Assembly: GCA_900708905.1 (NCBI GenBank)
Contig: CAADRB010000013.1
Coordinates: forward strand, 841,586 to 905,585
Length of the DNA stretch: 64,000 nucleotides
Direction of reading: 5' to 3'
DNA from: Hymenolepis diminuta
Lineage: Eukaryota > Platyhelminthes > Cestoda > Cyclophyllidea > Hymenolepididae
In this document: positions 10,965 through 25,000 of the stretch, one piece after another
Numbering within the stretch: position 1 is the first letter of the stretch
Layout of the letters: every line of letters starts with the position of its first letter
Program-made: the position numbers and the translations under genes
The notes under the pieces: model-generated
Told to the model about the DNA's origin: nothing
What the model saw: the letters and a program-made list of their open reading frames with translations, nothing else
The model's database searches: none

Positions 10965-13934
10965 GTTTAATCTGGTCGGGCTCCTAAAGTAATTGAACCG
11001 GCGGGATTGGTGCTACTTTTAACTCTCTGGCGATGCAACGGAAACGGATTCCATAAAAGATTCTTATATTTGTGTTTACCTGCTAAATGGATTCAGCGGA
11101 TCTAAATTTGAGTATATTGAGACAGGTACTTAATTGGCTCTAGGAAGAAACCTCAGCGTTCCAAGTGAAAATTACGAAAGTGTGTCAAAAAAGGGTCACA
11201 CTGTTTTCTTGGAATTAAAAATGAGTAAAACATTTCCATGAGAAAAAGCGCAACTCCACTTAAGAGTTGGAAAACAAGCGTAGTTCCAGCAGTTGATTTC
11301 CAGTGGATAATTTTCGTTGTATCAGTGTGACAACGAATGTCCCATCTGTGACATTTCAGCAGCATTAGCATGCTGTGGATTCAAACGTCACAATGAAAAA
11401 CTGTGACAAAAGATAAAATTCCAGCTTATAGAAAAATAGACCAAATTGGAATCCTTCGTTAAGTTTAGTGTGAGGCCCCAGACAAATATTAAGAATATAT
11501 TATCTTTCTCAACAGTTACTTTTGGGCGGCATCATTATGCCGTAGATCCAAACGTTTACATGAAAAATTGACAAATGTTCAATTTCACAGCCAGATCAAA
11601 GAGATGAATTCAAAATGCTATCATCTTGCATTCATTTGTTACATTCCATCTATCGAAATTCTTTATTTCATCAAATGCAAAAGGGAAAAGAAAGCCAGCC
11701 TTCTTGAGACACCAGACTTGAGCCCCAGAGGGCAAACGTTGGCGTCTGATTTCACTAAAGAAAACATTCAAGTAATTAAAATAAATGATTAAATGTGTTT
11801 TTGACATTTAATATATGAATAAACCTAAATTACGGCTATTTCTGATGAATTTGTACTCCTCATTTGAAATATGTGACTTTTACCAAAACTCTGCTATTAT
11901 TTGGATATTTCCAACTGCACCAGGTTTTCAACAATTGTTTTATTTTTTTAATTCAACTAAATCCCGTGTTTATTTGCAATGCACTATAATTAAAATTCGG
12001 ACAATGGAACGTAAATTGCAACGCCAGAGAAGAGGAAAAGGTTAATAGATCCATTGAGCACCTTTAATTAATTTATGCTCGGTTTGAGCCATCAATTGGT
12101 ATTTTTATAATATTTATCACATTAAATTAATATTTTATCTAAAGTTTAAATTAACATTGTTCTATTTTGTATGAAGATCAGTTTAGGTACAATAGTATTT
12201 TGACCCGAGGTTAAATCTCCTAGAGTTGTATAGTTACATTTATTTCGATTACAATGAAAGTTCATTTACTCTATAGCATTTAAAATATTCTTTCAATAAT
12301 GATTTAATTTAGAATTTTCAACAGGCATTTGAGAATACCGAGTGAGTAAAATGAGTTGGAAATACTTACTCCCAGTGAGTTTGACTATTCAATCACATAA
12401 CTCTTCCGTATGGTTACGCAGAGGATCGTACCGCTCTAACTAAAATATGACTTCGCTAGAAAAAGGATATTTGATCCGGATTTATAAGCAATGGTTTCTT
12501 GAATCGAAAAGTATCGGTAAGAATTGAGATATAAGGTTAACAACTTAATCCTGGTTAAAATTCATGGTTGACCAACAATATGTGTTCTAGTAAATTACCC
12601 CGGTTCATAAATGGTGTATGAGAAAGCATTGAGTTAGAACGGCTACTTGATCATTTTGCGAATGTCCTCACTTTGTTGTTCACAAAATCGCCTTTCAGTT
12701 ATTTATTAAAAATGTAGGAAAAACAGGATGTGAAGTTGCGAATAAATTACAGTAGAGGAGTTAAACAACACATCTCGGCAATTTTTACGACATCAAGAAC
12801 TCCAGCCCGAAGGGAGAACTTGTAGGTATTTCAGCCAAGCAGGACATTTGAAGATTGCCATTTATTATTCGTCTTTTGAGTTTTATCTACGCGAATATTG
12901 TTGTCTAGCTCTTACACCGTTTAAATTTAAACCTTTAATTTCAAATAACATATTCTGAAATTCAACATCAAAAACAGATAAACCGTTAATTCACTTGTGT
13001 TGCAGTGGATAACGTGTTCGTTTGCGAAGTCAGAGGTCACGGGTTCGATGCTCATCTGTGTGGGATGACCAACCGTACTGGTTAAACTTGACTAATAAAG
13101 AGGACGGCAAAATTCGAGTTTCTCGTTAGAGGCTCATTAGTTCTACCTCCTAACCCAAGATTAGCGCTGGAGACGCTTTCCTTAATAGGTTTTGGAGAAA
13201 TAGCAAATTTTTCAACCATATTAACAAAAATGTTTATCCATGTAATAATTAATCAACATCATATCGCATGTTAAGTGTGAAAATAAAATGCGCAATCTTA
13301 ACAGTAGTGTCCTGTGTTTTCAACCTAATCCTCCATTGCTTATATATGGAAAGAGTCATGCATAGCATTTTTAAAGGTCATCGAATCAACACCTTTTTAA
13401 TCAAATTTATCAGTGAATGAAAATAGATAAAATAAATTGTGGAATCACATTCATTTAGTGCATCTCGCGAACCACAGAAACCACAATTCCAATGGCAAAA
13501 TATGACTTTACAACCGGCAATTCAGAAGCATCCAAAATCAGACTTAGCACACCACCCTACAGGACTCCAGATATCTCAGCAATACATAGCCCGATTCTAG
13601 AGACATATAACAAAAAAACCAAATGAAATTTTCAGATTGATGGCTAAGCCTATAAACGCCAACTTTGTTTGCATTAGCGACTTAATTTCTCAAAGTAATG
13701 TCTTTTCTGCCCTTAGTAATCCTTTCTAACCGCGTCCGCAGATTACAAATACACCTAACTGCACCTGGCAAATGTTCACAACCCGAATATATAAACATTC
13801 CTATTAGAATAAGAAGCATGTCCTTAGACGCCAAGAAAAATTACCAACAAAGGGAATAATGTTGAATTAAAAGGCAAAACATGTTATTTACATAAAGCAG
13901 TGTAAAAGGGAGAGAATAGTGGACAATACGCAAT
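10965..13934. other. Intergenic between the mariner element and SNW1
   Basis: No gene is recognised. It contains SINE-like copy B (12998-13200). The region 11153-11371 has an open minus-strand frame without family resemblance. The end nearest 13934 should contain the SNW1 3' UTR. Confidence 0.5.
12998..13200 (+). repeat. tRNA-derived SINE-like repeat, copy B
   Basis: The head reads like a tRNA promoter region. A possible box A (TGGATAACGTG) is followed about 40 bp later by GGTCACGGGTTCGATGC, an excellent box B. Downstream comes the family body shared with 2105-2290 and 17944-18110 (GATGACCAACCGTACTGG, AATTCGAGTTTCTCGTTAGAG). It cannot fold as a complete tRNA because no acceptor or anticodon stem can be completed, so a Pol III-type SINE is the better reading. 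Confidence 0.65.
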
Positions 13935-15664
13935 CTAATCTCGTCGCTCACGTTTACGGTAAGTAGTGTCACGATTCGAGTTAGCCATTGATTCTCCAGG
14001 CCGTTTTTCAGCCTTTTTAGCCTCCATCAAGAAATTACTGACGTTGAAAGGATCCTCTGCACCTCTCTCAAATTGTACTGGTCCCAGAAGATGTCTGTTT
14101 CTATCTGCACCAGCAAAACCACGTTCAGGCACAAATTGTCTCTGCCGAGTAGACGCGGCCAAATCACTAGGCCCATAAGTGTCCGAATCAGTTTGTCTAG
14201 GACGATAGATATGAGAGCCCAGGTTAGATTCCGCTCGCCATGGTTTGTCGTATATGTTATATAGATCATCTTCGCCACCGGCAAATCCGGAATCCATACC
14301 ACGGGACTGATTAAACAATCTCTGATCAAACATACTTTCTGTATTAGCATTTGCGCGAGGATTGGGAAGACCAAGAGCAATCTGTTCACTGATATCACGG
14401 TCCTTATCACGTTGAGTTCGAATCTTGCCTTCGCCACCTGTAGCCCGACTGATATTTCTTTCATGAGCCCTTTCTCTCGCCCGCTCACGACGAATTTCAT
14501 CTCTGCTAGCAAGTTCTGCAGCCTCTTCGTCATCTTCAACTCCCTGGCCGGAGCGTCTGATACCTGCTCTTGCTGCACGCGCTTCCATAGCAATTTTCTG
14601 CAGCTGCTCTTCCTTTCTTTCACGCACCTTAGAGGCAACTTTCCGCTCAATTTGGGTTCGTAATTCGACTGCCTTTCTAGCCTCTCTGTCAGCAATATAG
14701 AGTGCTTCAGCTAACTTGGCGAAATTTTCGTTAATATGGGTAGTTTGAAGTCCACGACCATCAGCAGCAACTCTCTTGTCAAGGGGAATTGTGTAGCCAC
14801 GAGGGTTCTTCCAATTCGAGATGCAAGGGGGAATTTTCCATTCTGCTTGTTCTCTAGCAGTCACTTTTCGAGATGGTGAATGCATAAGAGGGGGTGGAGG
14901 AGAAGGCGGTCCTCTTGGAATCTTTTGATTAATTTTGAAACGAGGAGGCTCCATTGGATCTCGTTGAGCTTCAACCATTCGAACCAGACGCTGCTGAGCA
15001 CCACTATTAAAGGCAGGACCCTGTTGAGCGGGTGTATAACTGATATATTCCGCTGGTGCCGTTCGTTCAGCTCTCCTGACCGGCAGCGATGCAGCCACTT
15101 TCTGCTCTACCAACGCCTCAAGCGCCTTTTTAGTTTTCTCAGTTGTCTGTAACACAAGTAAACAATAAGAATCAATTAAATCTATGTAAATTTTAATAAA
15201 ATTTTCGACAGAAGACACTTACCTCATCAACAGATTCCTTAGAAGGCTTGTGCAATTCCTCGTCATCTTCTTCGATAGCTTTAGGTAAGAGATCAGTGAA
15301 TTTTGAAAAAACGACCCGATGCTTTGAATGTCCCTGGCGAACTATTTCATCATATCGAATTTTCCCGTCCTTATCTGTCTTCATAACGAGAGCATTAGAC
15401 GAGGTCTTTTGTTGGCCCATTCCGAGGGGATACTGGGGCATATGTATCTCCGGGAAAGCGCCACCATCTCCAAAATCCTCAGCATTGCGAGGAAACCAGT
15501 GCTTTCTGTGACCATATGGTGGTACATTAAACTTTTGTACAACTGCGTAAGATGTACTCGAAACTAAATCTGCATCTGCGTCAACAACACGTTGAGATGG
15601 GGCTGGCAATTGGCTGCAATCAAAAAATTATTCTAGTCAAAATGAATTACCTTAACAAGGACAT
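13935..15664 (-). CDS. SNW1: SNW domain-containing protein 1 (SKIP/Prp45/Bx42)
   Basis: SNW1 is a component of activated spliceosomes and a coregulator in Notch and nuclear-receptor transcription. Exons on the minus strand are 15664-15651 (only 14 nt), 15613-15223 and 15146-13935, with introns of 37 and 76 bp, giving 538 residues (human about 536). The first exon yields MSLL, which joins SQLPAPSQ and mirrors the family start (human MALTSFLPAPTQ); this decides the start. Conserved blocks in order: EDFGDGGAFPEIHMPQYPLG, the proline-rich IPRGPPSPPPPLMHSPSRK, the signature SNWKN at residues 245-249, DGRGLQTTHINENFAKLAEA, then RDISEQIALGLPNPR and RLFNQSRGMDSGFAGGEDD. The C-terminus is basic. All domains look intact. 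The gene is divergent with ST7. Confidence 0.97.
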
Positions 15665-16030
15665 TAGATAGTTTACGCAATAGACACTCCGCACAGACAG
15701 TCTTTAAAACAATGCCATGCAGTGTTCGGTAGATGTTTTTTCAAGGAATATAGGTCACCTATACCATCAGTAGTTCTGATTTCGTGACATTGTATTATAT
15801 TTATTTATATTTCACTTTTAGAGGTAATGTTAACATATAAAGACAGTTTGAAATATTACGACAGGCGCATGAATAAATATTCGCTGTATTAATAAATTTT
15901 GTGTTTTAATTTTTATTTATATTTGTTAATTTTAATATCATTTTACAAACACATGTGTTTTCTTTATTTTGCAAAGGACTGAAGCATTTTTTTATTAGCC
16001 AATGAGAGTTGATCTCCATTCTCTCGTATT
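15665..16030. promoter_or_regulatory. Shared intergenic region between divergent SNW1 and ST7
   Basis: Only 366 bp separate the two start codons, so both promoters and 5' UTRs must lie here unless one transcript is trans-spliced. The central part is very AT-rich. I see no motif that I would name. Confidence 0.6.
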
Positions 16031-19000
16031 ATGGTGATATCGTCCAATAATTTGGAAAAAATACAGACCTGCTTTTCTTGGCCTATTACTATTTTGTGGA
16101 GTGTAGCTATCTTTCTTCTTGTTCCTTTTATTTACTTGACAGTCGTTTCACTATTTGACATTTTTAGTTCAGGTAATTTTCTATGTTTATAAAACTAGCT
16201 TTAGGCGGAATGGTTCTTAACGCATTAACGCCCAAATTTTATGTTGCTTTAACTGGAACCAGCTCATTTCTGTCAGGATTAATATTGGTTTGTCTAAAGA
16301 AAGTCTAATTTGCCTTATAGATTTTCGAATGCTGGTATTTCAGGAAATACGGCGCTTCTTTTATAGAACAGATATCTCTTACCCATATTTATCCTTTATT
16401 GGGAGGAAGTGATGAGGAAAACGATTGTGATAGCATGGATTCTAATGGTGTCCATAACGGACCTCAAGGCATGAACCGTTATTTGGTTAATAATTTGCTT
16501 ATTTGTCAAGATTGTAAGGTATCGCGGAATCCCTATAGTCTTTTTCGCGGCGCAGAGTACCAGAGGGCTGTAAAGGAGTTCGGACAAGATCCACTTACTT
16601 ACTATGACATGAATTTATCTGCTCAGGACCATCAGACGTTTTTCACATGTGAGGCTGATGCTGGCAAATCTGAATATGAATGCAAGTTTCTCATTTTGGT
16701 TTATTTAACCCATCTTCATAGTAATGCAAATGGCATGGCGGGAGCGAAATCCTGAAGAACGCATCAAAAAGGCTAGAGAAGCCCTGGCGAAAAACCCTGA
16801 ATGTGTCACAGCAATGATACTTTTAGCTGAAGAAGAGTGTTCTACAATTAATGAGGTGGGTTGTTCTTTGTTATAACTCTCTTTTAGGTTGAAAAGATGT
16901 TGAAACAGGCTTACAAGATTTCGGAGTCTTCTCTGCGAAAGTCCCAACAATCTCACTCGCATAATCCTATCCAGGATGCTATTTATCTCCGTGATATTCA
17001 TGCTTTTATTTTTATTAGAAGACGTCTAGCAATGTGTGCAAGAAAATTGGGGAAATTAAGAGAGGCTATTAAAATTATGAGAGAGGTATGTTGTACAATG
17101 CCTTAAATATGTATGTATTTTTGAATACGAGATTATCGTTTTCAAGTTTTTAATTGATTTTCTGCGTTTACTTTAATCTCTGTGCTTATTTTATCTCTTT
17201 GTCCACTTTTCCTCTCGAAACTGTTCGGTCATCGGCAGAGTTCCGATAATCGGTTTGACATCTATCATCCTCTTGAACCTTACACATCTCCTTAACTATT
17301 CATTTTTTTCCGAACAGTTTAACAGTTATCAATTGCAATGGTAAGTTTAATTGATGGCTGTTCATCTGCAGATTTGTATTAGTCGTTTCTCATCCTATTT
17401 TAAATCACAATTTTCTACACTCCACTTTTAGGTGATTTATGTTTGTTTTATCGCTGAATATTTGTCTCTACCTTATTATTAGTTATATGTTTCTTATCAT
17501 AGCTTGTATCGATTTCTCCATCCTTTTCAAGTGTAGATTTGCGCTTAGATTAAATCTGTTCAATCTGTTTTACGCTTGGTTCGGAATCTGCTCCTGCAAT
17601 TGCTTTCATTCGTAAATAGGTTATTATTATTACCTCTACCATTAATTCCCTACACGTATTACGGATATTTTTTTATCATATTTGCTATAAGTTTATAGCT
17701 CCCTATGTTCTCATTTACGTCTATTCTTCTATTCTCTAATCCTTTTCCCCTTGTTACTGGTTGACCGACTCCACTCTTTGCGATCAGTTATGATATTTGT
17801 CATTTCTTTGAATTTCATGTGGATTGTTTTACGTGGTATTGCTAACCATGGATTTTATTAATTTTCTATCCAGTCAGTTTCTTTCTCCTCCTTTCCTCTT
17901 TTACTTTTCCTCCTTGCGACTCCTAGTTCTTGTTGCATTTTAGTTTACGTGGTCGATTGCGAGGTTACGGGTTTAATGTCCATCCTTGCACATCCAGTGA
18001 GCGGAATTGTTAACCACAATGTTCAAGTTTTGCTACTAAGGGAAGGACAGAAATTGAGTTTCACACCAGAGTGGTTTAACGAAGCTACCCATTTTCCCAA
18101 AATGAGTAGCAAAAAATTACCAGTCAGACTTGGGAGCTATATATTTTCCGAGAAAAGTTTTGATTTCCTGCATTTGGTTTGTGTCTGCTTCCTATTCTTA
18201 GTAAATCATATCCCGTTCTCTTCTAAACGACTATATAGCAGTCTCTATCTCTACTGAAAACATTGATATGTCGTTTGACTTCTATCTGTGAAAATCTCAC
18301 TAGGTTTCTTAATCGTAGATCAGAAATGTATGAAATAAGATTATTTCAGTCCTTCTTTATTTGTGCTTTCCCTCACTTTCTAGTTGATTCGAGAGTATCC
18401 AAATCTGAATCTTTTCAATATCCACGAAAATCTCATCGAATGTTACTTGGCAGCGCAACAGTATGCCGACGCACAAGCATTTCTCACCAAGTACGATGGT
18501 AAGTCACCCTTCCTCTCTCTTTTTGATTTGCACTTGTCTTCCAGCTCATGGGGGGTATAATTAATCATCTTTGTCTATATCTCGTTCTCGTCTAGACATA
18601 CTGTATCCCAAGTCTGCCACAATCTGCTACACAGCTGCTCTCCTCAAAGCTCGGCAGGTTGCTGAAAAGTAAGTTCTTTCAATCCACCCCCTCTAACCCA
18701 TACACTCTTTCCATAATTTAACTCTTATTAACCTCTTTTTCTTTATTAGATTCTCACCAGATATTGCATCTAAACGCGGTCTGAACAACGCAGAGTTGAG
18801 TGCTGTTGAGGCCATCCATCGAGCTGTGGAGTTTAACCCACATGTTCCCCGGGTTTGTTCTAGTTTTTTCTTAAATGAACTGAAGTACCATGCCCTTTTT
18901 GACCTAATTTATTTAATTATGTTCACTAAAAAATAGCCCTAATTCATGTCATAAGATCTTTAGTCTCCTTGGGTCACTTGTATGTATTTTAATTGACGGT

Positions 19001-22000
19001 GTGTTGTGCAGTTTTTCTTAATTTTTTTGTGTCCAAGTTTCTAAAATGATAATGTAGCTGTCATATTATTTATGGTGTAACTTTAGTGCGGATCCTCTGT
19101 AGAGCTTGGCAATTTTTCTCTTTGATGAAGAAACATTTCCATCCTTTCGCAATCATACGCATGCATTTAAGAACATTAAATTCCATCGTTCGAGCACACA
19201 TTCCTCTAACACTTACCCCCATTTTAATCCATCAAGTTTTTCCCCCTCATATTTTTGCAACTATGAATTTATGCTGAATACAACATAAAGCTATTGTTTG
19301 GCAAAAATGAACAATTTCTATCCAAGAAAAATTAACTTAATGGTAAATCGTGAATTATTAATAAAATTTACATATTTGTTAAAATATACTTAAATTATGG
19401 GTTTTTTACTTTGCATAATTTTAGAATGAAGCCTATTAATCGCTAATTCCGTGTTAAATTTGAGCTCTCAAATTTGTAGGCTAATACGGCTATAACAGCT
19501 AATTAGTCAATAGTGTAAACATTGCGTAGTCAATTATAATTTAAGCATTCCACTGCGGTATACCGTGGCTACATTTGCTCAGACTCCAGGAAGAAGAAGT
19601 GAGAAGATCTGCAACTGGCAATAATTTCTACTCTACTTATTAGGAGATTGCATCTCTTTGTATATAGCTTGAATGCAAGAGATTGATTGTTAACTGTTCA
19701 GTCACCTCTTAATATAGACTTCTTCTCCTATTGAGGACGATGGTTGAAGATGGATTTTCGTCTCACGCTTTGGCAATTTTGGTTCATCGCTTTCTAATCT
19801 CCTGATGATTCTAAATAAAACAAAGTGCTTCCCAGCGCTCATCTTGGTAGAGGATAGACGCTCAGGAGCCTCCGATTGAAATGTGTGATTACTAGTATTT
19901 TTACTAGTTTCAAGTTGGACACATGCATTAGCTTTTTCTCATTAATTTTGAACGTTGTTTAAGCATGATGAGTCATATTTTGTGTAGTGATATCTGTTGA
20001 CATCTCTTCCTTAATGCATTTTCACATTTCAGCTTTATAATGTCAGTTGCTTGATAACTGGCGGTGTTTCGTGTTATTTTTTTTTGTTCATACTGGTCTC
20101 ATTATCTGATAGCTTTTGGTGGCTTTATTCTTATCTCTAGTGATTCTACTTGTTATTTGCCATTTTCAGTTAATAATGCAAGGTATGAACCTTATTTGAG
20201 CCTTGACCACATCGCTCTTTTGAAATTTAGTGTGAAAAAAATAATAAGAGCTATGAAGGGATATGTATGGCCTACTTTAAGTGAGATTCGAGAGTCTTGC
20301 ATCACTTTTTTGTCTATTTATTTAGAGAATTTATTAGGAGAGCGATTATTTATACTTTTGTTGTGATACTTTCGATTATTCCCGTCCTCTGCGCATTTTC
20401 AGGGCTAATTTGGGAGTTTCCCAAGTGGAACAATGGATTGGTCTTGTCAACTGTAAAGGTGTAATTTCTTATGCCTCTATAGTTTACATCTCTCTACTTT
20501 TTATCAATTTTCACATTTAATTAAAATTGAATCCATAAATGGGTAACATCCTCTCAAATTAAATGAACGGAAACTCGATTATTTGTATTTATGGTCTTAT
20601 TAATTTATTGGTTAGGGCTTTCTGTGAAATTAGTACAAAGCATGTTGATTTCCTTATTATTAATTCAAAAATTTTCTTCGTGAGAAAGCGACTAAAATCC
20701 GGCAACAGTAAAGTACGAGNNNNNNNNNNNNNNNNNNTGATTTTTTGAATTCAGGTTGTACATTGTTTACTTGATGATTAGGTCAGCACTTCACGCCCCA
20801 AAATTCAAATTTCATGACTCATCCTCTGAATTAGTGAGCGATTTCTTGTTCATAACGTCCAATTGGTGGTCGATCTAACCACTTCAAATTTTTTCAAAAC
20901 TGGGAACGCAAGATAACAAGCCATGAACCAGTAGATAAGATTAGCAAGTACATTTCATTATAGCGCTATATCTAATGTGAATGCATCCGGAAATGTGATC
21001 CAAACCACAATGGAATAGGTAAGGGCTTCTGAGAAGTTATAACGAGTTGCTAGTTGCCTTTTTTGATCTCCATTTTCTTCTAGCATATTTTCAGCTTAGC
21101 GTCTTGATTGAGTAACATTTTAATATATATCAAGTGACAGTCTTGGGTAGCAAAAAAGTGGATTTATTGGAGGTTATTACTGGAGACTGTCGGATATGAA
21201 TTTTGCCTAATTCCAGAATCCTCATGTTTTGAACTGGATAGAAGATGTGCAACATTGACGCACGTGTTTTATAGGATACCGAGAGACAAAAATCATTATC
21301 ATGGAGTTCATGTTTTGCCTAGGGGTTAGCGATTACCGCAGGTGGTTCCTAAATCACCCATTATCCTGACCAATATGCATGCGCACGTCGCTCTTGACAG
21401 CTTGACTGTTAACGGGAAAAAAACTTCAATATCAATAATATGGAAACCATCTGTATGCGTATGGCCTCTGGTGGATTAGTAAGATGTCTTGTGAGTAACT
21501 GCATTTCTGTCTTTCCTCGAGTCTGAGTTAACGGTAGTTTAGCACTATCTAGTGGGCACATTGATCATGGTGGCAGAGACTGGACTTCCTAGCGTAGAAA
21601 GTCCTGCTTTATAATTGTTTTTTATGCATTTATGAATTTATTTCTTTTAATCTATCTTTCAGTACTTGCTGGAGATGAAGCCACTTATTTTGCCTACAGA
21701 GCATATCCTGAAGAGAGGCGATTCGGAGGCACTGGCCTACAGTTTCTTCCACCTAGCCCACTGGAAGGCGGTGGAAGGTGCATTGAACCTGCTGCATTGC
21801 ACGTGGGAGGGCACCTTCCGTCTCATCCCCTATCCCCTCGAAAAGGGCAATCTCTTCCATCCCTATCCCCACTCCACCGAATCTACCGACAGGGAACTTC
21901 TACCCAGTGAGTTGCACATTTCTGAAAAACTTCGTTCATTTTACTAAGTATTTGTTTAAGCGCATAGTTTTGTGATAATAGTAAGTCCATTTATCAAGAG

Positions 22001-25000
22001 ATCGTATCAGGGCTATAAATTTTACAAAATGAGATATAGGTTTTAGGTTCTGGTACATTGATTTGAGAGGATTGAGTAGCTCACTGATTACCTTTCGCGC
22101 TTTTTATGTTCTCTTGTATTTTCCAGTCTTTGAATACTCCGCTCTGATGGCCATATTCGTATAATCAAAGCAGTCTATCTGAGAAGAATCATAAAGAGAA
22201 GCTAAAATGTGATTGCGAAATTTCGAAGATTGGTTTGCACGGCCTCATTATGTAGAGAAGAAATATTTGCGCGAACTATTTCGTCCGTCATTTGTATAAA
22301 TGTGGCTTTCTTATCTGATATCAGATGCTCGGAGTCCTTAACGTTTTATTCCACTAGTCGATTCTAGAATATCAGAGCGGTAGTCTAACTGAAAGTTTGA
22401 GGTTTTTCTCTTATTTCAAGACGGCGATATATTATTTTACTATTAGGCACATTGAATCAGCATGCTTTTTTGTCAGAGGTGTTTAACTTGCAATATAGCA
22501 TTTACCAGAGGGAGAGGAACGTAAAATTTCGGCTAGGATTTATCTTGATGTCGGGTTTTGACCGTGTCATTTTGTTCTTAGCTTGATAATATTTGAAACC
22601 GATGAGACTATCAGCAGTATTTCAGCACGGCGGTCGTCTCTCATGTTCAGTTCTACATACCTGTTAATTATTGTAATTTAACATTTCCCGTTTTGGAATG
22701 TTTTAATTCTCAGTTCACTTATATTCTTATGGCTGAAAGAAAAAATTAATATTTACTAAGTTCCTTGCAAATGTTAGTGACTTGACAGCCTCACATGCTG
22801 CCACCACACCCATAACCAAACATATAATAGGGTAAAATTTTATGCTTTACTGTGGTGTTCATAATCGAACACTATTAAATATTCTTTCAGACTTTTACCA
22901 AGCTCTTGATCTGTGCCTGTATTCGAAAACCCTTTAATCAAAATATGTGATCATTTGAATTACAATCGTCTTATTTCTTGATTCCATACTGATATCCATT
23001 CTATTATAAGATGTTTTGTCTCTATTTTTTATTATGATAATACATATACTGGCCGGACAGTTAACCTGCTTGTATGAGCCCGACCAACTTAGGTTTAATG
23101 ATATCTCTTTAATACTAATTACTTAAAAAATATCACAGTTCCCCAGATTAGTGGACCGGGAGTTAAGTGGAACTGAAGGTATATTTAACCAACGTAGGAA
23201 ATGAAAGAGAAAGGGCGGGAGGTAAGCTAGGAGTTCATGTTTGAAAGTGAGAGATACGCGTCTACATAAATGAGTGAATACTGGATCAAGGCTTAATTGA
23301 CTGTGTTGCGTTCTTTGTTAGTAAAATAAGTCCCGAGTGTGTTAGAAGTAGGTTCGCAACCTCTCTGGACCAAATGGAAGCACATGCCTGCCCACAGAGT
23401 GAGTCAGCGGGGGAACCGAGCTGGGATCTCAATGTGCCATTAGCTAGATCAGGCTGCATAGTCATCGGTCGCTATCGCTTATGATGGAGTTAGGCCGACA
23501 TGAGGCAAATAGATACCTTTATTCATCATTTATAATTTTCATGCTTCTTGATCCTTGTTTCCACCTTTCATATATCTTATAGACTTTCGCCCTTGCATAT
23601 TTAATTGTCCTGTCTATATTCCTTAATAAAGATCTATTTTGTCCTACCTACAGTATGATGAATAATTAATAAGAAATCATCTGACTGTTAGTAAAGAGTA
23701 GTCATAGGAATCATATGAATCGAATCATACATGTTTATAGCTTTTTTCTTGTATCTTGTTTATCGCTTTGGGTACGAAAATGTGCATCAGAGATTTATTA
23801 GGGTTATCAGTTTCCTTTTAAGTCGAACATGCTTCTCCTTAAAAATCTCTCACACATAGCTTAATATCGGTTAGGAATTAATGTGTCTTATAAAACCCTG
23901 CGATTTTTTTTTGATTTCCCCATTAAATTGAAATCACTATATTCCTTGCATGAAATTGAAGCTGGTACTGATTAGGTGGTGGACTTTCAAACTGTTTTTG
24001 ACCGTGTCTCTTAAGCTACGGTTTCCATTTTTTATTTAAATTTTATTTTATTTGCTGTCTCTATCACAATTACAAAGCGGAAATAGTTATCTCAAGATTT
24101 CTTTATTTGCTTACTGCCCATGACAAAAGGTCGAATATTTGACACTTGGATATAGGGGTCAGTAGGCGTGTAAGCGTTGATTGTATTCAGTGTTTATCAA
24201 CTAGAATGGTTAGTCGTTTTCTTTTCGATTTCTCTTCCATTTGCCTGTAATGATTCCTAGTTCCATTTGAGTATAGCGTTTTCTAGCTCATCTTGAGCTT
24301 CTAAGATGAGAAGCTCGCTTTCTGTATCAATTAAGTTCTGTCATTTCGTTCACCGAATCGAATCCATGATCCCGGATTTGTCATGCTTTGACTATTGCGT
24401 CACTAATTGAAATGGACATATTACAATATTGTTTTATATTTTTGGCCAGAATAGCTGCTACTCAACTGGTATTAGTCAATTACTGGCAGTTATGACCACT
24501 GCATTGTTTTAGTATGGAGCCAAATGCTACTGTATTAGAAGTTTTTAAGATTTTCAATCTTATCAAAGGGTACATAAATGGAGGGAACAGTCATTCCACC
24601 ACCCTCCTCTACACCAATATTGACCAGGTTAAAACAATGGGATTCATCTGACACACTAAACTGGTTAATAATGGTTCGTGGACTTCCATATATCTTTTGC
24701 TCTCCTCAAATTGGAAATTAGAAAAATATCCCTTTACAAGGATTCTTCTGTCAAATATCCATAATTTAAGTAAACCAGTGTTCTCATCTTACTTCGCTAT
24801 CACGAATTTTTTCGAGTATTATTTTTCCGTTTAAAATTACGTACCAACAAAGGTGCATTGGCTGCTTTAAGAACAAAAATAGACGGGAATTTCTACTTTA
24901 TATATCTGACGAAAACTTTATTAAGGCACCGTTTGTTAATACTCTTCCTCATTGACGGTAGTGAAATGACAAGTTCTGATAATTTTACTCATAATTTTGA

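Noticed and set aside
13004..13060. Possible tRNA gene
   Set aside because: Box A- and box B-like motifs are present, but a complete cloverleaf (acceptor and anticodon stems) cannot be formed, and the flanking body recurs elsewhere, so it is treated as a SINE.
13966..14663. Plus-strand open frames opposite SNW1
   Set aside because: They are antisense shadows of the highly conserved SNW1 coding exon and have no family resemblance of their own.
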